NCBI GenBank assembly: GCA_015056575.1
Contig: SVGA01000023.1
Span: 1-64,000, forward strand
Direction: 5' to 3'
DNA: 64,000 nt
Source of the DNA: Butyrivibrio sp.
GTDB taxonomy: Bacteria; Bacillota; Clostridia; Lachnospirales; Lachnospiraceae
How positions within the stretch are numbered: the first letter of the stretch is position 1; each line of letters opens with the position of its first letter. Shown in pieces: positions 55,985 to 64,000 of the stretch. Both the position numbers and the translations under genes were made by a program. The notes below the pieces were generated by a model, which did not search any database, was not told the origin of the DNA, and saw nothing but the letters and a program-made list of their open reading frames with translations.

Positions 55985-56036
55985 TTTACCGTTTTTTCAT
56001 AGAAATATGCATTTTATATAAAGTAGAATTTATAAG
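55985..56036 (+). promoter_or_regulatory. Possible promoter with single LytTR-like half-site
   Basis: TTTACCGTTTTTTCAT (from 55985) resembles the second LytTR-type repeat found at 12243 and 19376, and a TATAAG box lies at 56031-56036, 43 bases from ACCGTT. The upstream copy is poor (ATAGTTTCAAACA at 55963, wrong spacing), so this is a weak candidate. Confidence 0.3.
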
Positions 56037-56075
56037 GATTCGATGTAAACAATTTCTAAGGAGAGAAGTTTATTT

Positions 56076-59000
56076 ATGATAAAGAGAGTATCAGGGAAGA
56101 TATTGAGTCTTGTATTGGCTGCAGCTATAACAGTCTCATTTTGCATACCTTCATATGCGAGTGATATTTCCGAACCTGTAGCTGATAATGAAGTAGTGGT
56201 AACCACTGATTCGAATGCAGGTGGTGAAGCATCTGCTGAATCTTCTGTTGAAGCTGATAATACGACAGAGGACTATACAGAGAATAAAGATGAGCAGATT
56301 CCTGCGGATGAGACATCTAAAGGCACAGTAGACGAAGAGTCTGCAGATAATAATGAGAATGCTACGGAAATAACAACTGATGCGGATGAAGCTGCAGCAG
56401 CTGAAGCTACTTCAGAGGAAGAAACCGGTGAAACAGAGCTTCTGGCTTTGGAGGATGAGGATAAGCTGGTTGGCAGCAATGAGGTCCTTACTATTCCTAT
56501 CAATTATGCAAATGTTGATTATGATACACCGGCTACATTTCCGGAGGGTGTTGAATTGCCCCAATCTGTACAGGGAAGGGCCGGAGAAGTGGTATATTTC
56601 ATGGTTCCTTCTCCCATTGCCCCTGAAGGCAAAAAGGTTCAGATGATCAAGGCTATTGCACCTTCATGTATTTCTTCAGGAGAAATTGATGGTGTTTACT
56701 ATGATACTATCTGGAAATATCTTCATGGAGTATATACAAATAATAAGACCTATATGAGGTTCGAATATTCAGTATCAGAAGAGGATGTTGAAGAAGGAAT
56801 AACTGTCTCTTTTGACATTTTGGATATCATTGAGGTTGTTTTTGTGGACGGAGATCATGGCCGTCATTATTTTGGAAGCGCCGGTCCCAGAGAATACTCA
56901 GCAGGTGATTACTTCTTTGGGGATGGAATATATCCCGGTTTTTCTCCCAACATGGCCTCAGACTTTTTATATTATGAGCCCGATTACGGTTACAGGTTTG
57001 TGGGTGTATACAGATCTCCGGACTTCTCAGAGGATAGCGTACTTTATCTGCCGGAACAGGATCGGGGTACAGAGATCACCGATGATCTTCTTACTTTCGA
57101 AGATGGAAAGGCAAAGCTGTATGCCTACGCAAAATGGGAACCGATAGAGGCAGATGTTTTCCTCAATTATGAAAGTACAGATTATAAGGTTAAATTCGGG
57201 GAGACTTTACCTGAGTTTACAGGTCATAACTACTTAAGATATTACGTTAGAAAGTATGGGGAAGGTGAAGTAAACATTGTTCCCGGTGAAACTGTTTTTG
57301 ATGAGAATATTCAGTATACTGCGGAAAAAGATGATTACGGAAATATTACCGGATTCTCTATATATGTTAACTCAGATAACAGACCGGTTTATGATGTATC
57401 TTTTGTGACAGGAACCGAAACGAAGATAGACCCTGTTAAGGTTGTCAGCGGCGACTCAGTTATTAAACCTGAGACAGCACTGGAAAAAGAGGGGCATTAC
57501 CTGGCCGGCTGGTATACGGATGAGGCATGTACGAAGGCTTACGTTTTTGGAAAGACTGCCATAAACGCTGACACAACTCTTTATGCCAAGTGGGTTCCCA
57601 TTAAGTATGAAGTAGCTTTCCATACCAATTACGGAAAAGATACAGTGGTAAAGCGTACATTTACTTTGGCTGATCCGGAGAAAATGAGAGCAGTTGTGCT
57701 CGATGCCGAAGAAATCTTTGGGGAGCGTGGAAACTACGGAACTTTAGATAACTGGACAACCAGCGGAGATCTTGAGTTTCCGGCTGATGTAACTGGCGGA
57801 GTTCTTGTTGATAAACTGTATGATACTTATGGAATGCCTTCAGCTGTTGTGAAGCTGGACCTTTATGCTCAGTGGAAAGCCCAGGGAGCATATACGGTAG
57901 TATTTGATGCCAACCTTCCTGCTGACGCAAAAGCAGAGAATCTTTCGGGTTCCTTCGTAAACGCAGCAAATCTGAAGGGTGCAGATCCCACACAGATGAG
58001 GGAGAGCTATAACCTCGACGAGTCTGTTGTCTTATATGGAAACGAGTACACATTAAAAGGCTTTACCTTTGCCGGATGGCAGTATGTAAAGAACAACAAA
58101 ACAGTAAAAGTAAAGCCCGCAGCTACTGTTAAGCCGAATGCCGCTGCAGATGACGAGATCACCTTTAAGGCTCAGTGGAAGAAGGTGGGAAGCTACAAGA
58201 TCACATATAAGCTTAGTGGCGGAACAGCCGGAAAGAACAAGACTACAAAAACCTACAAAGCAGATTCTGATACCATAGAAGGTCTCCCTCTCTACAATTA
58301 TGTAAAGAACGGGGATACATATGAACTTAATACGGAAACTCCTGAGGTAACAAGGAACGGCTACACCTTCACCGGATGGACGGTTGGAGAAAAGAGCTAT
58401 ACCCATTACGGCGATGATGTATATGAGAATCTGACTCTTACCGCACAGTGGGAAGCTGATCCATATTCACTTGAGTTTGTGTATGATGGAGAGGCCACAC
58501 TTCCTGGAAAAGTTGAGGTTGCTGACTTTAACGGGGCGTATGCCGTAAAAGATTTTGCTGCATCAAAGGCAGGCTACACATTCAAGGGATGGATCGGAAC
58601 CTGTAAGGGAAAGAGCAAGCTCTTTTCCGTAAAGAATGTGATCCGCCTTAAGGATCTTGATGCTCCCGCTGATAAGATATATAAGCTTACAGCTTCATTT
58701 ACCCCTAATAAATATAAGATAACCTATAAGCTCGACGGCGGAAAGATAAGTTCAGCGCCTTCAAGCTACAGGACTGACATTGGCTCTTCAAAGGCTGTTC
58801 CTGTGCCCAGGAAGACCGGATACAGCTTTGCAGGCTGGACAGCGACAGTTACAGACGGAGCAGCTCCTTCATATACGATTGATACCATAAATGAGATCAT
58901 TGATCCTGAGACCGGGAAAATCAAGGCCGGAACCTATGGCAGGATTGAACTTTCGGCAAACTGGGATCCATATACTTATGATATCGAGTTTTACGACTGT

Positions 59001-60704
59001 GACGGAGAACTATATGGCACTATTGATGGTTACACAGATATCGGATATACACAGAACATCGACCTTACAGCTGCAGCAATAGAGATTGAAAAAACAGTCT
59101 CTGATGATAACACAGGCATCAAGGGCTTTGCTCTGGCAGCAGGCAAAAGAACGGCAAAGTATTCTCTGTATAAGAACTACAGCAAGCTTGGCGCTAAGAG
59201 CAGTGACGGCGTTGTAAAGCTCTATGCGGTAAAAGATACAAAGACCTACAGGATTACTTATGAAGGAGGCGGCGGAACAATCACAAAGCCTGTTAACTTC
59301 TATAAGTATTCCGCTAAAAAGGATGTGAAGATCACAGCTGCAGCTCAGAAGAAGGGCTATAAGTTTGTGGGCTGGACTTCAGATAATACAGAGGACGTTA
59401 TCCTTCAGAATGGCCATGTGACAGCCATCAAGAGAGGTGCCAAGGAAGATATTGAGCTGACAGCAGACTTTGAAGTGATCAGGTACACCATTACACTTAT
59501 GCCTAATGCCACAGATGCAAAACTTGCCAGCGGCGATGCAATCAGCAATAAGTACGGTGTCAGATACGTTGAAAACGCAGATGTCTTAGAGACTGCAGAG
59601 TTTGAGTACACAACAGATAAGACTCTTACTCTTCCCGATTGGACAAGGCAGGGATTTACTCTCGTGGGATTTGCAGCATCAGCAAAGTCAAAAGAGCCTG
59701 TTACTTCTCTTAAAGAGCTTAGCTATGGAAAGAATAACAATGTTAATCTCTATGCTATTTGGGAAGGGATTGAGTATACCATAACCTATGCCGGTGAAGC
59801 ATTTATATATAATCCCTTTACCGGATCCAGCTATATAGAGGCTGAGGAGCTCGCGGGTTCTGAGAAACATGTTTACATGGGAAGTGATGTGACTCCCAAG
59901 ACGGTGTCACTGGATGGTTATGAATTCAAGGGATGGCAAGCTATCTCTGTTTATGAACCTGAAAAGTCCAGTGTCATATACAGACAAGGTGATTACAAAA
60001 ACGAGCTTGATGGGAATATATATATTTCAAAAATAAAAAAGGACAATGCTTCGGATATCACCCTGCTTCCTGTGTTCATGGAAAAGTTCTGCAGTGTATA
60101 TGTCAACCATAACGGTGGATACGATGATAATTCATACTACATGCAGCCGGAAAATGATCTTCTTGCATTGGCAAATTCGTTCAATGAAGACATTTCCGAA
60201 TATCTGGAGAAGTATTATCAGAGTGTCAAAAGAGCCGGATATGTGGTGGATTGTCTCTCCACAACAAAGGATGGTAAGGGCAAGATAAATCTTTATTCAA
60301 CCGTTGATGGGAAGACGGTTAGAAATCCCATTATCGGGCTTGCCAAGCAGAATAAATTCAAAAATTATAATGTAACAATCTATCCTATCTGGAAGAAGGT
60401 TACACCTGCTACTCCCACAGCATCAGCGGCATTTACTGATGAGGGACTTACAATGAAATCCTCCATCGGTGCATACGGCGAATTCAGCAGCGTTGTATTT
60501 GAGTATTCTCCTTCACCCATATTCCTTTACGGAGTGAAGTCAGTTACTGTTACACCTGCTAAAGACGAGACCAAGGGTGTTGCAATCGTGACCGGACTTC
60601 CTGAAGGCAGAAACTATTATGTCCGAGTGAAATACGGAATGAAGGATTCTACAGGTGATTACACCTATGGTTCTTTCAGTAAGTCGGTCAGGGCATCAAG
60701 ATAA
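56076..60704 (+). CDS. Giant secreted InlB B-repeat protein
   Basis: A 1542-residue secreted protein behind AAGGAGAG. The signal peptide covers about 1-29 ('PSYASD' cleavage region). An acidic E/T/A-rich segment follows (about 30-135), then a beta-rich domain (about 140-260). A long series of InlB-type B repeats follows ('HYLAGWYTDEACTKAYVFG', 'GYTFTGWTVGEKSY', 'GYSFAGWTATVTDG'). An FN3-like terminal domain ends 'FSKSVRASR'. The architecture and last domain match the protein at 12379-18276 ('WSKTVRAAK'), so they are paralogues. No LPxTG, SLH or membrane anchor is visible. Probably an extracellular adhesin or binding protein. A hairpin terminator follows. Confidence 0.87.
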   Translation: MIKRVSGKILSLVLAAAITVSFCIPSYASDISEPVADNEVVVTTDSNAGGEASAESSVEADNTTEDYTENKDEQIPADETSKGTVDEESADNNENATEITTDADEAAAAEATSEEETGETELLALEDEDKLVGSNEVLTIPINYANVDYDTPATFPEGVELPQSVQGRAGEVVYFMVPSPIAPEGKKVQMIKAIAPSCISSGEIDGVYYDTIWKYLHGVYTNNKTYMRFEYSVSEEDVEEGITVSFDILDIIEVVFVDGDHGRHYFGSAGPREYSAGDYFFGDGIYPGFSPNMASDFLYYEPDYGYRFVGVYRSPDFSEDSVLYLPEQDRGTEITDDLLTFEDGKAKLYAYAKWEPIEADVFLNYESTDYKVKFGETLPEFTGHNYLRYYVRKYGEGEVNIVPGETVFDENIQYTAEKDDYGNITGFSIYVNSDNRPVYDVSFVTGTETKIDPVKVVSGDSVIKPETALEKEGHYLAGWYTDEACTKAYVFGKTAINADTTLYAKWVPIKYEVAFHTNYGKDTVVKRTFTLADPEKMRAVVLDAEEIFGERGNYGTLDNWTTSGDLEFPADVTGGVLVDKLYDTYGMPSAVVKLDLYAQWKAQGAYTVVFDANLPADAKAENLSGSFVNAANLKGADPTQMRESYNLDESVVLYGNEYTLKGFTFAGWQYVKNNKTVKVKPAATVKPNAAADDEITFKAQWKKVGSYKITYKLSGGTAGKNKTTKTYKADSDTIEGLPLYNYVKNGDTYELNTETPEVTRNGYTFTGWTVGEKSYTHYGDDVYENLTLTAQWEADPYSLEFVYDGEATLPGKVEVADFNGAYAVKDFAASKAGYTFKGWIGTCKGKSKLFSVKNVIRLKDLDAPADKIYKLTASFTPNKYKITYKLDGGKISSAPSSYRTDIGSSKAVPVPRKTGYSFAGWTATVTDGAAPSYTIDTINEIIDPETGKIKAGTYGRIELSANWDPYTYDIEFYDCDGELYGTIDGYTDIGYTQNIDLTAAAIEIEKTVSDDNTGIKGFALAAGKRTAKYSLYKNYSKLGAKSSDGVVKLYAVKDTKTYRITYEGGGGTITKPVNFYKYSAKKDVKITAAAQKKGYKFVGWTSDNTEDVILQNGHVTAIKRGAKEDIELTADFEVIRYTITLMPNATDAKLASGDAISNKYGVRYVENADVLETAEFEYTTDKTLTLPDWTRQGFTLVGFAASAKSKEPVTSLKELSYGKNNNVNLYAIWEGIEYTITYAGEAFIYNPFTGSSYIEAEELAGSEKHVYMGSDVTPKTVSLDGYEFKGWQAISVYEPEKSSVIYRQGDYKNELDGNIYISKIKKDNASDITLLPVFMEKFCSVYVNHNGGYDDNSYYMQPENDLLALANSFNEDISEYLEKYYQSVKRAGYVVDCLSTTKDGKGKINLYSTVDGKTVRNPIIGLAKQNKFKNYNVTIYPIWKKVTPATPTASAAFTDEGLTMKSSIGAYGEFSSVVFEYSPSPIFLYGVKSVTVTPAKDETKGVAIVTGLPEGRNYYVRVKYGMKDSTGDYTYGSFSKSVRASR

Positions 60705-60731
60705 AATTTCTAAACTTAACACTATAAAAAT

Positions 60732-60772
60732 AAGCTGTCGCTTCGGATAAATATTCCGAGCGGCAGCTTTTA
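60732..60772 (+). terminator. Terminator of the InlB-repeat protein gene
   Basis: AAGCTGTCGCTTCGGA (60732-60747) pairs with TTCCGAGCGGCAGCTT (60754-60769) with one bulge and one G-U pair, followed by TTAT. Confidence 0.8.
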
Positions 60773-60780
60773 TAAATTAC

Positions 60781-60828
60781 GTGCGAGAAAACCCTTTCCG
60801 ATGAAGTCGGTTGCGGGATGAATCGCAC
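60781..60828 (+). repeat. Left-end hairpin resembling the right-end/guide-RNA hairpin
   Basis: GTGCGA (60781-60786) pairs with TCGCAC (60823-60828) around an inner structure CCC-TTT-CCG...CGG-TTGC-GGG. The core (GAAAACCCTTTCCG, then AAGTCGGT) resembles 62546-62572 at the other end of the element, in the same orientation. Confidence 0.55.
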
Positions 60829-60835
60829 TAGCTTT

Positions 60836-61054
60836 TCATTTTGTATTTTCCTGTCTTATGTATTTGCGTTTGTGTTCTTCCGTTCGCTGATCTTCAATGT
60901 ATTTCTTAACAGTATCAAGTGAAACGCTTCCGGTGGTAGCACAAAAGTAACTTGCGCTCCAGAAGGGAGAATCTCCCCACAGATACTTTTCTACATGTGT
61001 TCTATATGTGTTTCTTACTTCCTTGGATAATTGCGATTTTAATGAAACTTCCCT
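60836..61054 (-). pseudogene. tnpA: Truncated IS200-type TnpA (Y1 transposase) remnant
   Basis: The minus strand encodes about 72 residues of the C-terminal part of a TnpA transposase: 'EKYLWGDSPFWSASYFCATT' followed by 'GSVSLDTVKKYIEDQ' and a basic tail ending in a stop at 60836. This matches the 'W..SF..PSYF..T.G.....I..YI..Q' end of IS200 TnpA. The N-terminal part with the HUH metal site is absent, and an in-frame stop (61055-61057) lies just upstream. The catalytic Tyr region is therefore also incomplete. It is divergent from tnpB, the usual IS605 layout. Too short to be functional. Confidence 0.75.
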
Positions 61055-61139
61055 TCATCCAAATAGAACAAACGTTTGCCTATTCCTGAAATATATGCTA
61101 TAATACTTACTATAGAATACTACTAAGGAATTTACAACC

Positions 61140-62543
61140 GTGTACAGAACAAGGCAATACAGGATAAGCAGAAACCACATACTCTATGATTACTGCAGGG
61201 ATATCTGCAGATCATCTGCCGTTCTGTACAACAGGGCAAATTTCATCTTAAGGCAGTATTCGTCATCGGTTGATTCAATGGCTGAGTTCAAGCCTCTTTT
61301 TCCAAATCAGATGATAGTGTACAGACTTGTAAGGGAGAATCTTTCCGGGACCAAATATCTCGGGGACAGCAAATGGCTCTCATATAATGCCCTTGATCAT
61401 CTGCTAAAGACAACAAGAGATAAGGCATACTATGCCCTGCCGTCTCAGGCCAATCAGCAGATCTTAAAGCTCCTTCTGCGGGACTATAAGTCTTTCTTTG
61501 AAGCTGTAAAGGCATATGGCAGGGATCCCGAGGCTTTCACCGGTCGTCCCAGGATGCCGGGGTATATGTCACAGGGCTCATCCAAAACAGCTGTTCTGAC
61601 TAATCAGATATGCAGGATCAAAGATGGCTGCCTTAAGTTTCCCGGAACCAAGGATAAGCTCTCTCTTGGTCAGCTCCCGGAAGAAGTATGCCTAAAGGAA
61701 GTTCGTGTAAAGCCCAGCGGAAACAGCTTTGTCCTAGATGTGGTCCTTTCGGTTCCTGATAAAGGGATAATCTCTGTGGCTGATAAGGATATCCTTTCTG
61801 AGCTCTCCGGGATAGAAGATTTGAAAGGCCTGAGAGTGATGGCTATAGATCCCGGAACAGACAATATCGCCGCTGTAGTAAACACTTTTGGTGCAAGACC
61901 ATTTGTGATTAAGGGAGGAGTGATCAAATCAATAAATCAGCTTTACAACAAAGAGATGAAAAGACTCTCGTCCTGTGCCATGACATGTAACAAGAAGTAC
62001 AGGACAAGAAAGATGAACGCGCTTACCGAAAAGAGGAACAGGAGGATAAAGGATCAGTTCCATAAGGTGAGCAGACAGCTTGCAGACTATGCAAGGGATA
62101 ACCATGTGGGCGTTGTAGTGATGGGTCATAATACATACCAGAAGCAGGAAATAGGTATAGGACATGTCAATAACCAGAACTTTGTGCAGATACCAATGCT
62201 GATATTTGCAGACATGCTCAGATACAAACTTGCTGAATATGGTATAAGGTTTGTACTCACGGAAGAAAGCTACACATCAAAGGCAGACTACCTTGCAAAA
62301 GACTATATCCCTGTGCATAAGAAGAACAGGTCAGAAAGTTACTCTTTTTCAGGAAAGAGGATACACAGAGGACTTTACAGGCACTACGATGGTACAATAA
62401 CAAATGCAGACATAAATGGAGCTGCAAATATCTTAAGGAAAGTATTCCCAAAGGTAAACCAATGGGATAGAGGCATAGTGGACATGCCCTGTTCTGCAGG
62501 CTGCGTAGAGCATCCTGCAGGTTCATGCCGCTCTGCGGCATAA
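61140..62543 (+). CDS. tnpB: TnpB RNA-guided endonuclease (zinc-finger-less variant)
   Basis: A 467-residue RuvC-fold nuclease starting at GTG, with AAGGAA upstream. RuvC residues are D237 in 'VMAIDPGTDNIAAVV', the Glu pair at 375-376 in 'LTEESYTSKADYL', and D424 in 'NADINGAANILRK'. The N-terminal half carries basic, aromatic REC/wedge-like sequence ('MAEFKPLFPNQMIVYRLV'). Between the Glu and last Asp, usual TnpB proteins carry a CxxC...CxxC zinc finger. Here that segment ('HKKNRSESYSFSGKRIHRGL') has no Cys. TnpB cuts DNA guided by a RNA from the element's right end, keeping the transposon in place. The frame is intact and the catalytic triad present. Confidence 0.88.
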   Translation: MYRTRQYRISRNHILYDYCRDICRSSAVLYNRANFILRQYSSSVDSMAEFKPLFPNQMIVYRLVRENLSGTKYLGDSKWLSYNALDHLLKTTRDKAYYALPSQANQQILKLLLRDYKSFFEAVKAYGRDPEAFTGRPRMPGYMSQGSSKTAVLTNQICRIKDGCLKFPGTKDKLSLGQLPEEVCLKEVRVKPSGNSFVLDVVLSVPDKGIISVADKDILSELSGIEDLKGLRVMAIDPGTDNIAAVVNTFGARPFVIKGGVIKSINQLYNKEMKRLSSCAMTCNKKYRTRKMNALTEKRNRRIKDQFHKVSRQLADYARDNHVGVVVMGHNTYQKQEIGIGHVNNQNFVQIPMLIFADMLRYKLAEYGIRFVLTEESYTSKADYLAKDYIPVHKKNRSESYSFSGKRIHRGLYRHYDGTITNADINGAANILRKVFPKVNQWDRGIVDMPCSAGCVEHPAGSCRSAA

Positions 62544-62590
62544 CAGAAAACCTTTCCGCCGTGGAGTCGGTGAGGGGAGTTCATAGTGCT
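62543..62590 (+). ncRNA. Putative omega RNA scaffold end / element right end
   Basis: Just after the tnpB stop, CCTTTCCG (62551-62558), nine bases, then CGGTGAGGGG form an imperfect hairpin at the place where TnpB guide RNAs end. The guide would then be copied from the flanking bases, which here run into the SNF2 gene start. RNA ends are not known. Confidence 0.4.
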
Positions 62591-62601
62591 ATAATCAATC
62601 T

Positions 62602-64000
62602 ATGCAGAAACCGAATTTCAGAGAATTAAAACAACTAATAAAAGCCATCAGTGATGCAGATATTGCGTTCAAGGCCATGTACGCCGAAAAGGATGTTCAA
62701 AAGGAGCAGATAAAAGGGCTTTGCGGGCAAATTGCAGCAGATGAGGCCAGGGATAAGCTGGACGCCTTTTCCGTGGAGGAACTTAAGAAGTCGAAGGCAG
62801 GCATCAGAGTGTCTGCCCTTATTTCCGCGGGGTACAACACTCTTGGGGATATAGCAAGAGCAACGGATTATGAGATGCAGTCCGTGGAAGGCATAGGAGA
62901 GAAGCAGACTGAAGCAATCCGCCGCATTGTCACGGAATTTGCCAACAGCCTCTCGTCGGGTATTTCCATAAAGCCTGATGAGAATAACGGCGAACTGATC
63001 ACAGCTCTTTTCCGGTATATGAGGTGTGAGAAACTGAGAAAAGAGGCGGAGATTACAGCCAAAGGGCTTGAAAATCAGGCAAAAAAGATCGCGGAGGATC
63101 CCTTTATCAGAAACGGGGTTCACTGGATCTTTTCCGGAAAAGAGCTAAAGGCTCATACCCTTGAGATGGTGGAATTCATATATACCTTCAGCCGGAGTGA
63201 GTTCTTTCAAAATGTGCTGGGATTCTTTGATCTGTATCAGCAGGCCAAGAACGCTCCTGCAGAAGAAGCGCTGAGAGTATATAAGAAAAACGGTGCGGAT
63301 TTCTACGCGCTTTTGGAGAGCCTTGGACATACCCGCGGCAACAGGCCCTTTATTTATGAGAGCATTCCCGTTCAGCTGGCGGAGGAGATTGACAGCCTTG
63401 AGCTTGACCTTTCCGGTTTTTTGGGGAACCTTAGAGCATACCAGGCCTTTGGCGCCAAGTATATTCTCCATCAGAAGGACGTACTCCTTGGTGATGAGAT
63501 GGGCCTTGGAAAGACAGTTCAGGCCATTGCTGCCATGGCGCACATAAGTGCAAAGGCAGAAGGAGTCTGTCATTTCCTTGTGGTGTGTCCCGCCAGCGTT
63601 CTTGTGAACTGGGGAAGAGAAATTGGGAAATTCAGTAATATCAGGACTTTTACGCTGCACGGCGCGACCATTGAAGACTCTTTTTCCAAATGGAAGGAGC
63701 AGGGCGGCGCAGCCATAACCAACTATGAATCCATGGGTAAGATTGTGAATGGCATTGACAACCGGATGAAGCTGGACATGCTTGTAATCGACGAAGCCCA
63801 TTACATCAAGAATCCGGATGCACAGCGCACCCGCTATATAAGAAAGCTTGATAACGAATCTGAAAGGATACTTCTGATGACGGGAACGCCTTTGGAGAAC
63901 AGGGTTGAGGAGATGTGCAACCTCCTTGATTTTGTGCGCCCTGACATGACTGAAGAGATCAGGTCTGTGGCCCACATTTCCAATCTTCCCGAGTTTAAAG
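62602..64000 (+). CDS. SNF2-family DNA helicase/ATPase (partial, runs off window)
   Basis: At least 466 residues are present and the frame is open to the window end. Residues about 1-55 are helical. A helix-hairpin-helix-like segment follows (about 60-115; 'RVSALISAGYNTLGDIARAT' and 'MQSVEGIGEKQTEAI'), then a helical domain (115-270). The SNF2 ATPase begins near 275: 'LRAYQAFGAKYIL', Walker A 'LLGDEMGLGKTVQAI', 'VVCPASVLVNWGREI', DEAH box 'LVIDEAHYIKNPDAQ' and motif III 'LLMTGTPLENR'. The C-terminal helicase lobe lies outside. The ATG at 62602 has no ribosome site; an in-frame TAG lies 18 bases upstream. A TATAAT (62590-62595) sits directly before it. The element insertion probably removed the native leader. 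Confidence 0.88.
   Translation, partial: MQKPNFRELKQLIKAISDADIAFKAMYAEKDVQKEQIKGLCGQIAADEARDKLDAFSVEELKKSKAGIRVSALISAGYNTLGDIARATDYEMQSVEGIGEKQTEAIRRIVTEFANSLSSGISIKPDENNGELITALFRYMRCEKLRKEAEITAKGLENQAKKIAEDPFIRNGVHWIFSGKELKAHTLEMVEFIYTFSRSEFFQNVLGFFDLYQQAKNAPAEEALRVYKKNGADFYALLESLGHTRGNRPFIYESIPVQLAEEIDSLELDLSGFLGNLRAYQAFGAKYILHQKDVLLGDEMGLGKTVQAIAAMAHISAKAEGVCHFLVVCPASVLVNWGREIGKFSNIRTFTLHGATIEDSFSKWKEQGGAAITNYESMGKIVNGIDNRMKLDMLVIDEAHYIKNPDAQRTRYIRKLDNESERILLMTGTPLENRVEEMCNLLDFVRPDMTEEIRSVAHISNLPEFK

Larger units (their letters stand above)
60781..62590 (+). mobile_element. IS200/IS605-type element (tnpB plus truncated tnpA)
   Basis: The element contains an intact tnpB (plus strand) and a divergent tnpA remnant (minus strand). 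It lies between similar hairpin sequences at 60781-60828 and about 62545-62590. TTAC directly precedes the left hairpin; IS605-type elements often insert after such tetra- or pentanucleotides. The exact boundaries are estimates. The tnpA lacks its N-terminal HUH part, so the element is probably no longer able to move by itself. Confidence 0.7.

Noticed and set aside
62635..63975. Two long minus-strand frames (162 and 276 codons)
   Set aside because: They are antisense to the SNF2 helicase, whose plus frame shows all helicase motifs.

Overview
This window looks like a chromosomal segment of a motile, low-to-mid GC Firmicute of the Lachnospiraceae (Butyrivibrio or a close relative; this is an inference). 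The basis is strong AAGGAGG-type ribosome sites, a CIRCE-controlled groESL operon, Rex, an alternative arginine-to-spermidine operon, a LytTR/DUF3021 regulator pair, an Rpn nuclease-transposase gene, and four very large secreted proteins built from InlB-type, BspA-type, Big2 and related repeats.

Layout. (1) 232-6137: a tight operon of an NfeD-like protein, an SPFH/stomatin-like protein, a heterodimeric ABC exporter and a metallophosphoesterase. (2) 6368-18276: two giant secreted proteins flanking a small unrecognised gene on the minus strand. (3) 18346-23396: a LytTR regulator with a DUF3021 membrane protein (minus strand), divergent from a phosphorelay operon of a double-receiver protein, an HPt protein and a hybrid histidine kinase. 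The same ~16-bp direct repeat, with the same distance to the -10 box, lies upstream of the kinase operon and of the surface protein at 12379, so these loci look co-regulated. (4) 23438-25553: groES-groEL behind promoter plus CIRCE, followed by a cloverleaf-like inverted repeat and about 600 bases of degenerate DNA. (5) 26366-28851: an Rpn-family gene and, convergent to it, a PreA-like dihydropyrimidine dehydrogenase with an extra N-terminal Fe-S domain. (6) 29033-37189: a 2718-residue secreted papain-like protease.

(7) 37335-44611: a six-gene polyamine operon. Arginine decarboxylase, agmatine deiminase and N-carbamoylputrescine amidase make putrescine. A carboxyspermidine dehydrogenase and decarboxylase, plus a divergent spermidine-synthase homologue, would make spermidine. 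It has a strong leader hairpin and an intercistronic REPIN-like hairpin. (8) 44637-48065: an unusual soluble protein joining a Clp-like AAA+ module, a receiver-like domain and an FtsH-like AAA+ plus M41 protease. (9) 48069-49634 (minus): a TRIC-type membrane protein and Hsp33. (10) 49852-55863: a chemoreceptor, then rex, a coiled-coil protein, the NAD(P)H-hydrate repair enzyme and alanine racemase. (11) 56076-60704: a fourth giant secreted InlB-repeat protein. (12) 60781-62590: an IS200/IS605-type element with intact tnpB and a truncated tnpA, sitting directly before an SNF2 helicase gene that runs off the window.

The strongest candidates for new biology are the AAA-receiver-FtsH fusion, the polyamine operon with its altered aminopropyltransferase, the LytTR regulon with matched promoter geometry, and the cloverleaf repeat after groEL. 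No tRNA, rRNA or CRISPR array was seen.
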